Source: Neisseria perflava (GTDB lineage Bacteria > Pseudomonadota > Gammaproteobacteria > Burkholderiales > Neisseriaceae). From it: a stretch of 64,000 nucleotides of DNA. Below, in pieces: positions 1 through 7,143 of the stretch. Numbering within the stretch: position 1 is the stretch's first letter; the number at the start of each line of letters is the position of its first letter. The stretch covers positions 1,674,001-1,738,000 of the forward strand of contig NZ_CP079818.1 in NCBI RefSeq assembly GCF_019334725.1. Reading direction: 5' to 3'. Below the pieces are notes generated by a model. That model saw only the letters and a program-made list of their open reading frames with translations. It searched no databases and was not told the DNA's origin. A program made the translations under genes and the position numbers.

Positions 1-627
1 AATCTCAACCCCGAACAGGTTGCCCAAAGCATTCAGCAAACCGGCATCGGCTTTATGTTCGCGCCCAACCATCACAGCGCCATGCGCTATGTTGCCCCTG
101 TCCGCCGTTCGCTCGGATTCCGCAGCATCTTCAATATCTTGGGCCCGTTGACCAATCCGGCCGGCGCGGCAAACCAACTCTTGGGCGTGTTCCACATCGA
201 CTTGTGCGGCATTCTTTCCCGCGTATTGCAACAGCTTGGTTCCAAACATGTTTTGGTCGTGTGCGGCGAAGGCGGTTTGGATGAAATCACGCTGACCGGC
301 AAAACCCGCGTTGCCGAACTGAAAGACGGAAAAATTACCGAATACGACATCAGCCCAGCCGATTTTGGCATGGAAATCCGCCGCAATTTAGACGAAATCA
401 AAGTCGAAAATGCGCAAGAATCCCTGCAAAAAATGAACGAAGTGCTGGACGGCAAAGCCGGTGCCGCACGCGATATCGTCGTCCTCAATGCCGCCGCCGC
501 GCTCTATGCAGGAAATGTGGTTACTTCGCTGGCAGATGGCGTCAAAGCTGCTCAAGAAGCCATCGACTCCGGCAAAGCCAAAGCCAAAAAAGACGAATTT
601 ATCGAATTTGGCAAACAGTTTGCCTAA
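1..627 (+). CDS. trpD: Anthranilate phosphoribosyltransferase, C-terminal part
   Basis: This is the last 208 residues of TrpD, which joins anthranilate to phosphoribosyl pyrophosphate in tryptophan synthesis. The reading frame is open from base 1, so the start lies outside the window. The family is usually about 340 residues, so roughly 130 are missing. The stretch HHSAMRYVAPVRRSLGFRS followed by ILGPLTNP is the conserved anthranilate and PRPP-binding core. The gene ends at TAA and is followed by a paired uptake-sequence terminator. The call is certain; only its length is cut by the window edge. Confidence 0.96.
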   Translation, partial: NLNPEQVAQSIQQTGIGFMFAPNHHSAMRYVAPVRRSLGFRSIFNILGPLTNPAGAANQLLGVFHIDLCGILSRVLQQLGSKHVLVVCGEGGLDEITLTGKTRVAELKDGKITEYDISPADFGMEIRRNLDEIKVENAQESLQKMNEVLDGKAGAARDIVVLNAAAALYAGNVVTSLADGVKAAQEAIDSGKAKAKKDEFIEFGKQFA

Positions 628-644
628 GCTTTAAAACCATAAAC

Positions 645-679
645 AAAGGCCGTCTGAAAAATCTTTCAGACGGCCTTTT
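645..679. terminator. Inverted uptake-sequence terminator after trpD
   Basis: Two AGGCCGTCTGAA copies (647-658 forward, 665-676 reverse) form a perfect stem of about 15 bp with a short loop and a T-run. It lies between the convergent trpD and CsbD-like genes and can serve both. Confidence 0.85.
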
Positions 680-691
680 ATTCTTTAAATA

Positions 692-940
692 TTAAAATTT
701 GCTTTTAATATCATTAATCAAGCCTTCAGCTTTTTCTTTGGCTTCATCAACCAAATGCTCAGCTTCTTCTTTGCCTTTTTGCAAAACACCGCCGACTTTT
801 TCTTCAATGTCGCCAACCACTTCTTTTACTTTGCCAACGCCTTGTTGAACCAAGCCTTCAGCTTCAAGTTTAGCATTGCTGGATACATCTCCAGCCACTT
901 CTTTTACTTTACCGCTGATTTTATCTAATTCGCCGCTCAT
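692..940 (-). CDS. CsbD-family small stress protein
   Basis: This is an 82-residue, hydrophilic, helix-forming protein with the CsbD pattern: repeated G-K-x-K-E-V-x-G-D segments near residues 10-16 and 36-42, then a charged helical tail. CsbD-like proteins are often stress-induced, and their biochemical role is not established. An ATG two codons upstream (946) is possible, but the AGGAG at 948-952 lies only 1 base from it and 7 bases from the ATG at 940, so 940 is preferred. It stands alone, with a paired uptake-sequence terminator downstream. Confidence 0.85.
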   Translation of the reverse strand: MSGELDKISGKVKEVAGDVSSNAKLEAEGLVQQGVGKVKEVVGDIEEKVGGVLQKGKEEAEHLVDEAKEKAEGLINDIKSKF

Positions 941-1060
941 GGTCATACTCCTGGATTAAATATTGATAGGATGAGTGCTACATCACCTTATATCGGGGAC
1001 TTCGCTTCAACTTTAAAGGCCGTCTGAAAGACAAAACATGATAAAACGAGTTAAATAGGG

Positions 1061-1627
1061 TTAGTCCATCTGTTTCAATATCGCTTCGGCTACTGCCTCG
1101 CCTATCATCTTACTGCCGAACTCATTGAAATGAAGCCCATCACACAGCATCACATCAGTCAAGTCCTGCTCAAACATCAGACTGTATAAATCATTGACGG
1201 CAAAGCCATATTGCCTTGCCAAATCCTCCGCCACACGGTTATAGGCCTTCAAGTCGGCCAGATAGCGGCGCGAGGGTTTGACGATATTGTGCACGCTTTC
1301 CAAAAACGGCGTACTGCTCGCCCAAATAATTTTTGCACCTGTCTGTTTCAGATAATCGAAAATTTGGGTCAGGTTATTGCGATAGGTTTCTATATCGGCC
1401 ACCGGCTCATTACAGCCTTGATTATGGCGGATGTCGTGCAAACCGCAGTTGATATGGATAATGTCTCCCACAGTCGCGCCCTCTGTCCATTGCCCGATAT
1501 GCTCTAACACATCATGCGACGAGCGGCAGTTTTCCGATGGAGAAACAATTTCCGCCTCAGGCAAAGCGTCGCGCGTGTAAGGCTCCGAAGCAAGCCGCAC
1601 GGAATCGCCGATTAAGTAAACGGTCAT
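1061..1627 (-). CDS. SGNH/GDSL-family hydrolase
   Basis: The 188-residue protein has the SGNH hydrolase blocks in order: GDS at residues 7-9 (nucleophile Ser9), NCGLHD around 60-65 in place of the usual GxND block, and DGLH at 163-166 holding the catalytic Asp163 and His166. No signal peptide is visible, so it is probably cytoplasmic. Substrates of this family include esters of lipids, acetylated sugars and thioesters, and none can be chosen here. GGGAGGAG lies a suitable distance upstream of the ATG. It may share direction with, but is separated by a hairpin from, the small membrane gene to its right. Confidence 0.85.
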   Translation of the reverse strand: MTVYLIGDSVRLASEPYTRDALPEAEIVSPSENCRSSHDVLEHIGQWTEGATVGDIIHINCGLHDIRHNQGCNEPVADIETYRNNLTQIFDYLKQTGAKIIWASSTPFLESVHNIVKPSRRYLADLKAYNRVAEDLARQYGFAVNDLYSLMFEQDLTDVMLCDGLHFNEFGSKMIGEAVAEAILKQMD

Positions 1628-1660
1628 TTTTGTTCTCCTCCCTTTATTTGAACCAACAGC

Positions 1661-1716
1661 AAGGCCGTCTGAAATATCACTTATATTATTATAAGAGTGC
1701 TATTTCAGACGGCCTT
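1661..1716. terminator. Long-loop inverted uptake-sequence hairpin
   Basis: AAGGCCGTCTGAAATA and its exact reverse complement (16 bp) flank a 24-base AT-rich loop that can itself fold (CACTTATA with TATAAG). It lies downstream of the 1750-2007 gene and upstream of the hydrolase gene. Confidence 0.75.
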
Positions 1717-1749
1717 AACTTCAGTCAAGTTCTATCGTTAAATCATCAA

Positions 1750-2007
1750 TTAACGCTGACTGTTTTTATAAAAATCAATTAATTGCTTGGCCTGCAACAT
1801 GGGCAGCCCAAAACGGTCGCTCACGGCTTTCAAATCCTTCCATTCCTGACCGGTCAGATTCCGCCCAACCCATTTGAGGTTTTCCGGATTGCTTTTGATT
1901 TTCTCAAAATACGCCTGCTTGCGTTTCCAATTGCGCGACCACACCAACAACATGGTAAAAATACATAAAACAATCAATACAATATTGGTAAACAACATCA
2001 TGTCCAT
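1750..2007 (-). CDS. Small membrane-anchored protein of unknown function
   Basis: This is an 85-residue protein with one strong N-terminal hydrophobic segment (about residues 3-22) and a basic, soluble C-terminal part containing WVGRNLTGQEWKDL. It looks like a single-pass inner-membrane protein with a cytoplasmic tail. GGGAG lies about 9 bases before the ATG. I do not recognise a named family. It lies just downstream of copA on the same strand, behind a hairpin, so co-transcription is possible but not shown. Confidence 0.7.
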   Translation of the reverse strand: MDMMLFTNIVLIVLCIFTMLLVWSRNWKRKQAYFEKIKSNPENLKWVGRNLTGQEWKDLKAVSDRFGLPMLQAKQLIDFYKNSQR

Positions 2008-2052
2008 ACAACATACTCCCGCTTGGGTCTCGAAATCAGAAAATATGGATTA

Positions 2053-2088
2053 AAGGCCGCCTGAAAAAACAGTCTTCAGACGGCCTTT
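2053..2088. terminator. Uptake-sequence hairpin after copA
   Basis: AGGCCGCCTGAA at 2054 (one base off the host signal) pairs with a perfect reverse copy at 2075-2086, followed by T-rich sequence. It immediately follows the copA stop. Confidence 0.75.
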
Positions 2089-2094
2089 ATATTA

Positions 2095-4257
2095 TCACTC
2101 AATATTCACCCGTTTCAGGCGCAAGGCATTACCCAATACCGAAACCGAGCTTGCCGCCATTGCCGCGCCTGCGATGACGGGATTTAAAAAGCCAAGCGCA
2201 GCGAGCGGAATGCCCAAGATATTGTAGAAGAAGGCGAAAAACAGGTTTTGCTTGATGTTTTTCAAAGTCGCCTGCGATACCAACAGGGCATCGGCGAGTT
2301 GGTTGACCGAATGCTGCATCAGCGTGGCGGATGCGGTATGTTCGGCAACGTCCGCTCCGCCTTTCATGGCGAAGCTGACGTTGGCGGCGGCGAGCGCGGG
2401 TGCGTCGTTGATACCGTCGCCGACCATCGCCACGGTTTTGCCGGCGGCTTTGAGTTTCTGTACTTCGGCGGCTTTGTCGCGCGGACTCATATTGCCGAAG
2501 GCGTGTGCGATGCCCAGTTGTTTGGCGACGTATTCGACCGTGCCTTGGTTGTCGCCGCTCATGATGTAAACATCGATATTGTGTTTTTTCAGACGGCCTA
2601 TGGCTTCGGCGGTATCGGCTTTCAATGCGTCGGCGAGTGCGAATGCGCCGATAGGTTTGTTGTCAACTGAGACTGCAACAATGCTTGCAATATCCCAAAC
2701 GCCGTCTGAAAACTTCGGCAAGGTCAGTTCGGCAAATTCGGCTTTTCCTGCTTTCACCAAACCCACGCCTTCCACTTCGGCGGTAATGCCTGCGCCGACA
2801 ACGGTTTGCGCGTTTTGTGCGGCGGGAATGTCCAAACCGCGCGCTTGGGCGGCGGAAACGATGGCTCGGGCGAGCGGATGAGCGGCGTTTTGTTCGACGG
2901 CGGCGGCGATGCGGTACAAAGCGTCTTCGTCAAAGCCGCTGTCGGGAACGCAATAAACGGCGGCAACCTGCGGCTTGCCTTCGGTCAGCGTGCCGGTTTT
3001 GTCCAGCACGACGGCATCGACGTGGGCGGCTTCTTCCATTGCCGCCGCGTCTTTAAACCAAATACCGTGTTTCACCGCTTTGCCCATGCCGACCATAATC
3101 GCGGCAGGGGTTGCCAGACCAAGCGCGCACGGACAGGCAATCACCAAAACGGCAACGGCGTGCATCAGCGCAACCGTCCAATCACCTTTTACCAGCCAAG
3201 TGGCGATAAAAGTCAAAAGCGCGATGCCCACGACGGCAGGCACGAACACCGCCGCCGCTTTATCGGCCACACGCGCAATCGGTGCTTTGCTGCCTTGTGC
3301 TTCAGAAAGCGCGTTCATCATGTCGCCGAGCAAGGTTTGGCTGCCTAGCTGAGTGGCGCGGTACACCACGCTGCCTTCGGTCATCAGCGCGCCTGCCAAC
3401 ACTTTGCCGCCCGCCTTTTTCTCTTCGGGGTTGGATTCGCCGGTAAGATGGCTCTCATCCGCCCAGCCGCTGCCGCTTTCGATGATGCCGTCGGCAGCAA
3501 TACGTTCGCCGTGGTTGGCGCGGATAAGGTCGCCGATTTGTACTTGGTCGATGGGCAGTTGTTTCCATTCGCCATCGCGTTGCACGTTGACTTGGGTCGG
3601 CGTGAGCTTGAGCAGCAAGCCCAAGCTGTTCAGGCTGGATTTTTTGGTGCGGTGTTCCAAAAATTTGCCCAGCGACACAAAACCGATCACCATCACGCCT
3701 ACTTCAAAATACACGTGTGCCATGCCGTGCGCCGCGTGCGGGCTGAAAAACAGCATATAGACGGAATACAGATAAATCGATACTGTACCGATGGTAACCA
3801 GTACGTCCATATTCGCCAGTCCGCCTTTAATGCTTGCCCACGCGCTTTTGTAAAACGGGATGGCCAGCCAAAGCTGCACCACGCTTGCCAGCACAAACTG
3901 CCATACAGGCGGAATCATCCAATCGTGCCGCCCGATCATCATGCCTGCCATGCCGATTAAAAACGGAATATTAATGGCCAGCAAAAGCCACAGCCTCCAG
4001 CCGATATGGTGTTCTGCTTCAGGTTGCGGCAATGTATCTTCCGTTTTTTCCTTTGCGCCGTAACCGGTTTTCTCAATGATTTTGGCGATGTCGGCAGCGG
4101 AAGTTTTGCTGTCGTCAAACGTAACCTGCGCCTCCTCGCTGGCAAAGTTTACCCCTGCCGATTCGACAAAATCTTTTTTGTTCAACACTTTTTCAATGCG
4201 CGAAGCGCAGGCCTGACAGGTCATGCCTTCGATTTGGAAACGGACTTTTTGTTGCAT
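2095..4257 (-). CDS. copA: Copper-exporting P1B-type ATPase
   Basis: CopA pumps Cu(I) out of the cytoplasm using ATP. The 720-residue protein has one N-terminal heavy-metal domain with MTCQAC near residue 13, membrane segments, and the Cu(I)-type membrane motif CPC at 375-377. It also has the phosphorylated Asp419 in DKTGTLT, an HP motif in the nucleotide domain (AAHPLA), and GDGINDAP near the C-terminal third. AAGGAAGAAA precedes the start. Two uptake sequences lie within the gene in the host GCCGTCTGAA form, unlike the copZ-cueR cassette directly upstream. It is probably induced by copper together with the upstream copZ, although a hairpin lies between them. Confidence 0.96.
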   Translation of the reverse strand: MQQKVRFQIEGMTCQACASRIEKVLNKKDFVESAGVNFASEEAQVTFDDSKTSAADIAKIIEKTGYGAKEKTEDTLPQPEAEHHIGWRLWLLLAINIPFLIGMAGMMIGRHDWMIPPVWQFVLASVVQLWLAIPFYKSAWASIKGGLANMDVLVTIGTVSIYLYSVYMLFFSPHAAHGMAHVYFEVGVMVIGFVSLGKFLEHRTKKSSLNSLGLLLKLTPTQVNVQRDGEWKQLPIDQVQIGDLIRANHGERIAADGIIESGSGWADESHLTGESNPEEKKAGGKVLAGALMTEGSVVYRATQLGSQTLLGDMMNALSEAQGSKAPIARVADKAAAVFVPAVVGIALLTFIATWLVKGDWTVALMHAVAVLVIACPCALGLATPAAIMVGMGKAVKHGIWFKDAAAMEEAAHVDAVVLDKTGTLTEGKPQVAAVYCVPDSGFDEDALYRIAAAVEQNAAHPLARAIVSAAQARGLDIPAAQNAQTVVGAGITAEVEGVGLVKAGKAEFAELTLPKFSDGVWDIASIVAVSVDNKPIGAFALADALKADTAEAIGRLKKHNIDVYIMSGDNQGTVEYVAKQLGIAHAFGNMSPRDKAAEVQKLKAAGKTVAMVGDGINDAPALAAANVSFAMKGGADVAEHTASATLMQHSVNQLADALLVSQATLKNIKQNLFFAFFYNILGIPLAALGFLNPVIAGAAMAASSVSVLGNALRLKRVNIE

Positions 4258-4281
4258 GGTTTCTTCCTTCTGAATGTGGTT

Positions 4282-4322
4282 GGGCTACCTGAAAAAAGCG
4301 GAGCAGGGTTTTCAGGTAGCCT
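4282..4322. terminator. Eikenella-dialect inverted uptake pair between copZ and copA
   Basis: GGGCTACCTGAA (4282-4293) pairs with an exact reverse AGGCTACCTGAA (4311-4322). That 12-mer is the dialect described for Eikenella, not the AGGCCGTCTGAA used elsewhere in the window. Its position after copZ suggests a terminator or attenuator. Confidence 0.8.
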
Positions 4323-4356
4323 TTGGGGTGTTGCAGTCGATTTGTTGCGATTCGAT

Positions 4357-4566
4357 TTACAAAGCCGCATCAAAGCCGCCGTCTTCCACCGCTTCTATCA
4401 GCGCGGCGGGGTTGGTTTGGGCGGGGTCGAATTCCACGACGGCGTTCTTGTTTTCCAGGCTCACTTCGGCCTTGTCCACGCCGTTTACGCCTTCGAGGAT
4501 GCTGGTAACGCTTTTCACGCAGCCGCCGCAGGTCATGCCTTCGATGTTTAATGTGATGGTTTGCAT
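4357..4566 (-). CDS. copZ: Copper chaperone, first copy (heavy-metal-associated domain)
   Basis: This is a 69-residue single-domain copper chaperone with the Cu(I)-binding motif MTCGGC at residues 11-16 and the usual beta-alpha-beta-beta-alpha-beta layout. Such proteins hand Cu(I) to CopA. The start at 4566 follows AGAAAGGAAA; the longer open frame has no such signal. It is about 70 percent identical by eye to the second copy at 5353-5562. The DNA is GC-rich and its flanking uptake signals are of the Eikenella dialect, which suggests import. A MerR-type promoter lies upstream at 4678-4708. Confidence 0.9.
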   Translation of the reverse strand: MQTITLNIEGMTCGGCVKSVTSILEGVNGVDKAEVSLENKNAVVEFDPAQTNPAALIEAVEDGGFDAAL

Positions 4567-4624
4567 AGGGTTTCCTTTCTGTTGGAATGAGGCTGAGGTT
4601 TTAAAGCCCGTTGCAGCCAAAGCT

Positions 4625-4636
4625 TTCAGGTAGCCT
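4625..4636 (-). repeat. Single Eikenella-dialect uptake sequence
   Basis: An exact reverse-strand AGGCTACCTGAA lies between copZ and its promoter. It is one of four such signals between 4282 and 5156, three of them exact, and no other copy was seen in the window. Confidence 0.85.
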
Positions 4637-4677
4637 GAAATGATGGGTCTGCTCTTGCTTTCCTGCTAAGTGCCGCC

Positions 4678-4708
4678 ACTATAAAGCTTCACCCGAAGTA
4701 AAGGTCAA
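4678..4708 (-). promoter_or_regulatory. MerR/CueR-type promoter for copZ with a 19-bp spacer
   Basis: Read on the minus strand, -35 TTGACC and -10 TATAGT are separated by exactly 19 bases. The spacer holds a small dyad (CTTC, four bases, GAAG). An over-long 19-bp spacer is the hallmark of promoters that MerR-family activators untwist. Known CueR targets likewise start TTGACCTT. The site abuts the cueR start codon, so CueR bound here may also repress its own transcription. Confidence 0.8.
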
Positions 4709-4713
4709 GCATC

Positions 4714-5106
4714 ATGATGAACATCAGCCAGGCCGCGGCCGAGAGCGGCCTTTCCGCCAAACAAATCCGCGACTACGAAAAGCACGGCCTAATCGCCCCG
4801 GCCGCGCGCAGCGAAGCGGGCTACCGCCGCTACGGACAGGCCGACCTTGTCCGGCTGCGCTTTATCCGCCATGCGCGGGAAGTGGGCTTTTCGCTGCCGC
4901 AGATCGGGCAGCTTTTGAGCCTGCAACACAACCCGCAGCGTACCAGCCGCGAAGTGAAAACGCTCACTGCGCGGCACATCGCCGAGCTGGAAGCCAAAAT
5001 CGAACGCTTGCAGGGCATGGTGGCCGAGCTGCAACGTTGGCACGATGCCTGCACGGGAGACGACTTCCCGGATTGTGCGATTTTGGCCGGGCTGGAGGAG
5101 CGTTAG
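4714..5106 (+). CDS. cueR: MerR-family copper-responsive activator
   Basis: This is a 130-residue MerR-family regulator. An N-terminal winged helix-turn-helix (about 1-70, with GYRRY near residue 36) is followed by a dimer coiled coil. A C-terminal loop carries two cysteines spaced C-x7-C (CTGDDFPDC), as in CueR, where they bind Cu(I). It is divergent from copZ over the 19-bp-spacer promoter. Start could be the ATG at 4714 or at 4717. The DNA is distinctly GC-rich, and the gene ends in an Eikenella-dialect terminator, so it was probably imported together with copZ. Confidence 0.88.
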   Translation: MMNISQAAAESGLSAKQIRDYEKHGLIAPAARSEAGYRRYGQADLVRLRFIRHAREVGFSLPQIGQLLSLQHNPQRTSREVKTLTARHIAELEAKIERLQGMVAELQRWHDACTGDDFPDCAILAGLEER

Positions 5107-5128
5107 GCGGCTTTGGCAGAATAGAAAC

Positions 5129-5156
5129 AGGCTACCTGAAAAGTTTCAGGTAGCCT
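5129..5156. terminator. Eikenella-dialect inverted uptake pair after cueR
   Basis: Exact AGGCTACCTGAA (5129-5140) and its exact reverse (5145-5156) form a tight hairpin. It lies between cueR and a convergent gene fragment whose stop codon it overlaps, so it looks like a bidirectional terminator carried in with both. Confidence 0.85.
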
Positions 5157-5288
5157 TAGTCGGCCGCTAACGGTTTGGTACAGGCCTCGTCGTAATACGG
5201 CAGCCACTTGCCGCCGCTTTGCTTCAGATATGCGCGAAAACTTTTGTTTACCCGTGTGGCGGTGTAATCCAAATAATGGCAAAAAGTA
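5156..5288 (-). pseudogene. C-terminal fragment of an unidentified gene
   Basis: A minus-strand frame from about 5288 to the TAA at 5156-5158 encodes about 44 residues that read like a natural protein end, including FRAYLKQSGGKWLPYYDEAC. No start codon or upstream portion is present; in-frame stops appear right above it, where host-type sequence resumes. It is convergent with cueR and shares the Eikenella-dialect terminator. It is best explained as the end of the donor's neighbouring gene, dragged in by recombination. I cannot name the family. Confidence 0.55.
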
Positions 5289-5303
5289 AGTTATCAAGAG
5301 ACA

Positions 5304-5333
5304 GAGGCCGTCTGAAGCGTTTCAGACGGCCTT
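5304..5333. terminator. Inverted uptake-sequence terminator
   Basis: A host AGGCCGTCTGAA pair (5305-5316 and 5321-5332) lies downstream of the second copZ. It marks the return from Eikenella-type to host-type signals. Confidence 0.8.
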
Positions 5334-5352
5334 TTCAAAATACGCTTATCGG

Positions 5353-5562
5353 TTACAAAGCCACATCGTAGCCGCCATCTTCTACGGCATCAATCAGCGC
5401 ATCGGTATCTGTCTTGCTTTCATCAAAAGTAATCACTGCATTTTTGTTTTCCAAGCTGACTTCTGCTTTTTCCACGCCTTCTACGCCTTCCAAAAGACGG
5501 GTTACGCTTTTCACGCAGCCGCCGCAGGTCATGCCGTCGATATTGAGGGTAACAGTTTGCAT
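5353..5562 (-). CDS. copZ: Copper chaperone, second copy
   Basis: This is a 69-residue heavy-metal-associated domain protein with MTCGGC at residues 11-16, the same length as the copy at 4357-4566 but different at roughly 30 percent of positions. It has host-dialect uptake signals on both sides and lower GC, so it is probably the resident copZ. AAAGGAAA lies before the start. No 19-bp-spacer CueR promoter was found upstream, so its regulation may differ from the first copy. Confidence 0.88.
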   Translation of the reverse strand: MQTVTLNIDGMTCGGCVKSVTRLLEGVEGVEKAEVSLENKNAVITFDESKTDTDALIDAVEDGGYDVAL

Positions 5563-5706
5563 TTGTATTTCCTTTCATTCAAACAAATATAGTTGCCAAA
5601 TACTTTACTCCTTACACAAACAGCTTGCAAATTCTTCATTAAAGCCGTCTGAAAAATGCAGATAGGCGTACAATAACGCCCTTTGCTTCATCAAACGGAC
5701 ATAATA

Positions 5707-6879
5707 ATGACTTCAACATTTAAACAATGGGTTAGCGTATGCGCGCTGGCGGTGGGTGCATTTATTTTCAATACCACCGAATACATTCCGATTGCGCTTT
5801 TGAGCGACATCGGTCAGAGCTTTGGCAAACCGGCAACGGAAGTGGGCATGATGATTACGGTGTATGCGTGGATTGTTGCGCTCCTATCGCTGCCGCTGAT
5901 GCTGATGACGAAAAACATCGAACGGCGCAAATTATTGCTGATGCTGTTTGCACTGTTTGCGCTGTTTCACGCGCTGTCGTTCTTTTCTTGGAACTTCAAC
6001 ATCCTTTTGGTCAGCCGTATCGGAATTGCGCTGACACACGCGGTCTTTTGGTCAATTACGGCTTCTTTGGCGGTACGGCTTGCCCCCGCCGGCAAAACCA
6101 ATCAGGCTTTGGGCTTGCTCAGTACGGGTACGGTTTTAGCGATGGTTTTGGGCATTCCGCTGGGGCGCGTGGTCGGGCAATACTTCGGCTGGCAGCTCAG
6201 CTTCCTGCTGATCGGGGGCTGTGCTGCCGGCGTAATGCTGGTGTTGGCCAAAAACCTGCCTGCTTTACCCAGCCAAAATACCGGCTCTTTAAGCAGCCTG
6301 CCGAGTTTGTTCAAACGCCGCAACCTGATGTTGCTTTATGCCATGACGGTGTTGATTATTACGGCACACTTCACGGCATACAGCTATATCGAGCCTTTTG
6401 TGTTGCAAGTTGGCGGATTTAAGGCAGAACAAGTTACCATCGTTTTGAGCCTGTACGGTTTGGCAGGCTTTGCCGCTTCTTATTTGTTTGGCAAATGGTT
6501 TGCCAAATCGCAACGCCTGTTTATGCTTGGCGCGGTGGCGGTCATCCTGCTCTCTGCCCTGCTTCTTCTGCCGTTTGCCTCTTTCCCTTATGCGGTGTAC
6601 GCGCTGGTGTTTATTTGGGGCGTGGCCATCGTCATTGTCAGCTTGGGCATGGTGTCGAAAGTCTTGGCATTTGCCTCAGATGCAACAGATGTGGCCAACT
6701 CGATTTATTCAGGTTTGTACAACGTCGGTATCGGCGGCGGTGCGCTTTTGGGACATTATGTGACCGTCTGGTTCGGCCTTTCCAATATCGGCATTGCCGG
6801 AGCCTTGCTGGCAGCGGCAGGTCTGGCCGTTTGCGGCTTGTTGTTTAAGGAACAAGACAATCTGACGCAAAACGTTTAA
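5707..6879 (+). CDS. MFS transporter, sugar-efflux (SotB) type
   Basis: The 390-residue protein has about 12 hydrophobic segments and begins GAFIFNTTEYIPIALLSDI, typical of the SotB/YdeA group of the major facilitator superfamily. Those proteins export arabinose, IPTG and some drugs across the inner membrane. The ATG at 5707 is chosen because the longer frame begins at TTG without support. A loop near residues 185-205, between segments 6 and 7, is the expected central loop. It lies downstream of a single uptake sequence and has no close operon partner. The substrate is not provable from sequence. Confidence 0.82.
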   Translation: MTSTFKQWVSVCALAVGAFIFNTTEYIPIALLSDIGQSFGKPATEVGMMITVYAWIVALLSLPLMLMTKNIERRKLLLMLFALFALFHALSFFSWNFNILLVSRIGIALTHAVFWSITASLAVRLAPAGKTNQALGLLSTGTVLAMVLGIPLGRVVGQYFGWQLSFLLIGGCAAGVMLVLAKNLPALPSQNTGSLSSLPSLFKRRNLMLLYAMTVLIITAHFTAYSYIEPFVLQVGGFKAEQVTIVLSLYGLAGFAASYLFGKWFAKSQRLFMLGAVAVILLSALLLLPFASFPYAVYALVFIWGVAIVIVSLGMVSKVLAFASDATDVANSIYSGLYNVGIGGGALLGHYVTVWFGLSNIGIAGALLAAAGLAVCGLLFKEQDNLTQNV

Positions 6880-6978
6880 ATCCATATAAATCAGGATGGT
6901 ATTACTGACCTGGCCGTAATTTTGGTAGTTTTACCGGTTTGTCCCGATTCTTATTAACCCACGATGGGTCTTCATTCG

Positions 6979-7014
6979 CCGGATAAGCAGTTTTCTTGCT
7001 GCTTATCCGGTTTT
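6979..7014 (+). terminator. Strong 12-bp hairpin with T-run before the DASS transporter
   Basis: CCGGATAAGCAG (6979-6990) and its perfect reverse complement (6999-7010) flank an 8-base loop and are followed by TTTTC. It lies 100 bases after the MFS gene and 130 before the next start. It can terminate the MFS transcript or a small RNA from 6880-6978; a small ACCCA/TGGGT hairpin lies just before it. Confidence 0.7.
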
Positions 7015-7143
7015 CATTTCATTTTTAAAAAACAATTTACAATTTGTTTACACTACATCAAATTACAAATATACTGTCGCCTATTAGGCCGTCTGAACGT
7101 ACGGCTGAAAAGAAAAACCAATCATGTTTCAGAGGAATACATC

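Noticed and set aside
5103..5297. 64-codon minus-strand frame at the cassette edge
   Set aside because: It is in a different frame from the natural-looking gene end at 5156-5288 and reads as basic, low-complexity sequence.
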